Assembly: GCA_903912435.1 (NCBI GenBank)
Contig: CAIWHI010000695.1
Location: forward strand, 1 to 6,489
Length of the DNA: 6,489 bases
From: an uncultured Bacteroidota bacterium
GTDB lineage: Bacteria; Bacteroidota; Bacteroidia; Chitinophagales; Chitinophagaceae
Direction: 5' to 3'
Part shown: positions 6,396 to 6,489 of the stretch, piece by piece
Position numbering within the stretch: the stretch's first letter is position 1
How the letters are laid out: each line of letters begins with the position of its first letter
Position numbers and translations under genes: made by a program
Notes under the pieces: generated by a model
Database searches by the model: none
The model's input: the letters and a program-made list of their open reading frames with translations, nothing else
What the model was told of the DNA's origin: nothing

Positions 6396-6489
6396 TTGGA
6401 GAAGAATAGACATAATAGTAGGCCATCGGCAAAACCATTACCATTATTAGTGGGTCGCAAACCCGTTTTAGAGGCTTTGGAACAGGGGG
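6396..6489 (+). CDS. rlmB: RlmB/TrmH-family 23S rRNA (guanosine 2'-O) methyltransferase, 3' partial, start uncertain
   Basis: The last 31 codons read LEKNRHNSRPSAKPLPLL followed by VGRKPVLEALEQG, which closely matches the start of the TrmH-type substrate-binding domain of RlmB (pattern GR-PVLEAL). The SPOUT catalytic domain lies beyond the window. RlmB methylates 23S rRNA in the peptidyl-transferase region (G2251 in E. coli numbering) using SAM. The frame is closed upstream by TGA at 6375-6377 and holds no ATG. I chose TTG at 6396, which would give MEKN with a short basic tail; GTG at 6450, giving MGRKPV directly, is the alternative. A TTATTTTG at 6391-6398 resembles a Bacteroidota -7 element; if it is the promoter, the TTG would not be in the mRNA and GTG would be correct. 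Only about 13 diagnostic residues are visible, so the gene name is likely but not proven. Confidence 0.7.
   Translation, partial: MEKNRHNSRPSAKPLPLLVGRKPVLEALEQG

Overview
The window looks like a chromosomal segment of a Bacteroidota bacterium, with a Chitinophagaceae-like relative as my best guess. The basis is inference. The DNA is AT-rich, the genes have A/T-rich leaders without Shine-Dalgarno sequences, the YebC protein has the 'MGR-FE-RK' type N-terminus of that phylum, and the DsbA-like domain resembles a form common there. No mobile element, CRISPR array, tRNA or rRNA was seen.

Layout, left to right. (1) Positions 1-2897, plus strand: a two-gene operon joined by an ATGA overlap. The first gene is a PLP-dependent class I/II aminotransferase or C-S lyase-like enzyme whose 5' end lies outside the window. 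The second is a 643-residue protein that reads as a fusion of a group A FAD monooxygenase, a DsbA/FrnE/SpxH-like thioredoxin domain with a CSTC active site, and a short helix-turn-helix-like tail. (2) Positions 2902-2936: a 15-bp perfect hairpin between the convergent genes, probably a shared terminator. (3) Positions 2960-5083, minus strand: a 707-residue multi-spanning membrane protein with C-terminal TPRs, like bacterial relatives of TMTC O-mannosyltransferases. (4) Positions 5084-5513: a 430-bp divergent intergenic region with an isolated GC-rich hairpin and no convincing gene. (5) Positions 5514-6224, plus strand: a YebC/PmpR-family protein, followed by a strong terminator (6251-6288) and a second inverted repeat (6290-6328). 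(6) From about 6396 to the end: the N-terminus of an RlmB/TrmH-type 23S rRNA 2'-O-methyltransferase, cut by the window edge and without an ATG start.

The most interesting item is the aminotransferase plus flavin-thioredoxin fusion pair. Translational coupling of a PLP enzyme to a protein joining a flavin hydroxylase and a thiol-disulfide domain suggests a small redox or thiol-related pathway, but the substrate cannot be read from sequence. The YebC and RlmB genes are housekeeping translation-related functions. The TMTC-like protein appears to be an independent envelope-glycosylation gene.
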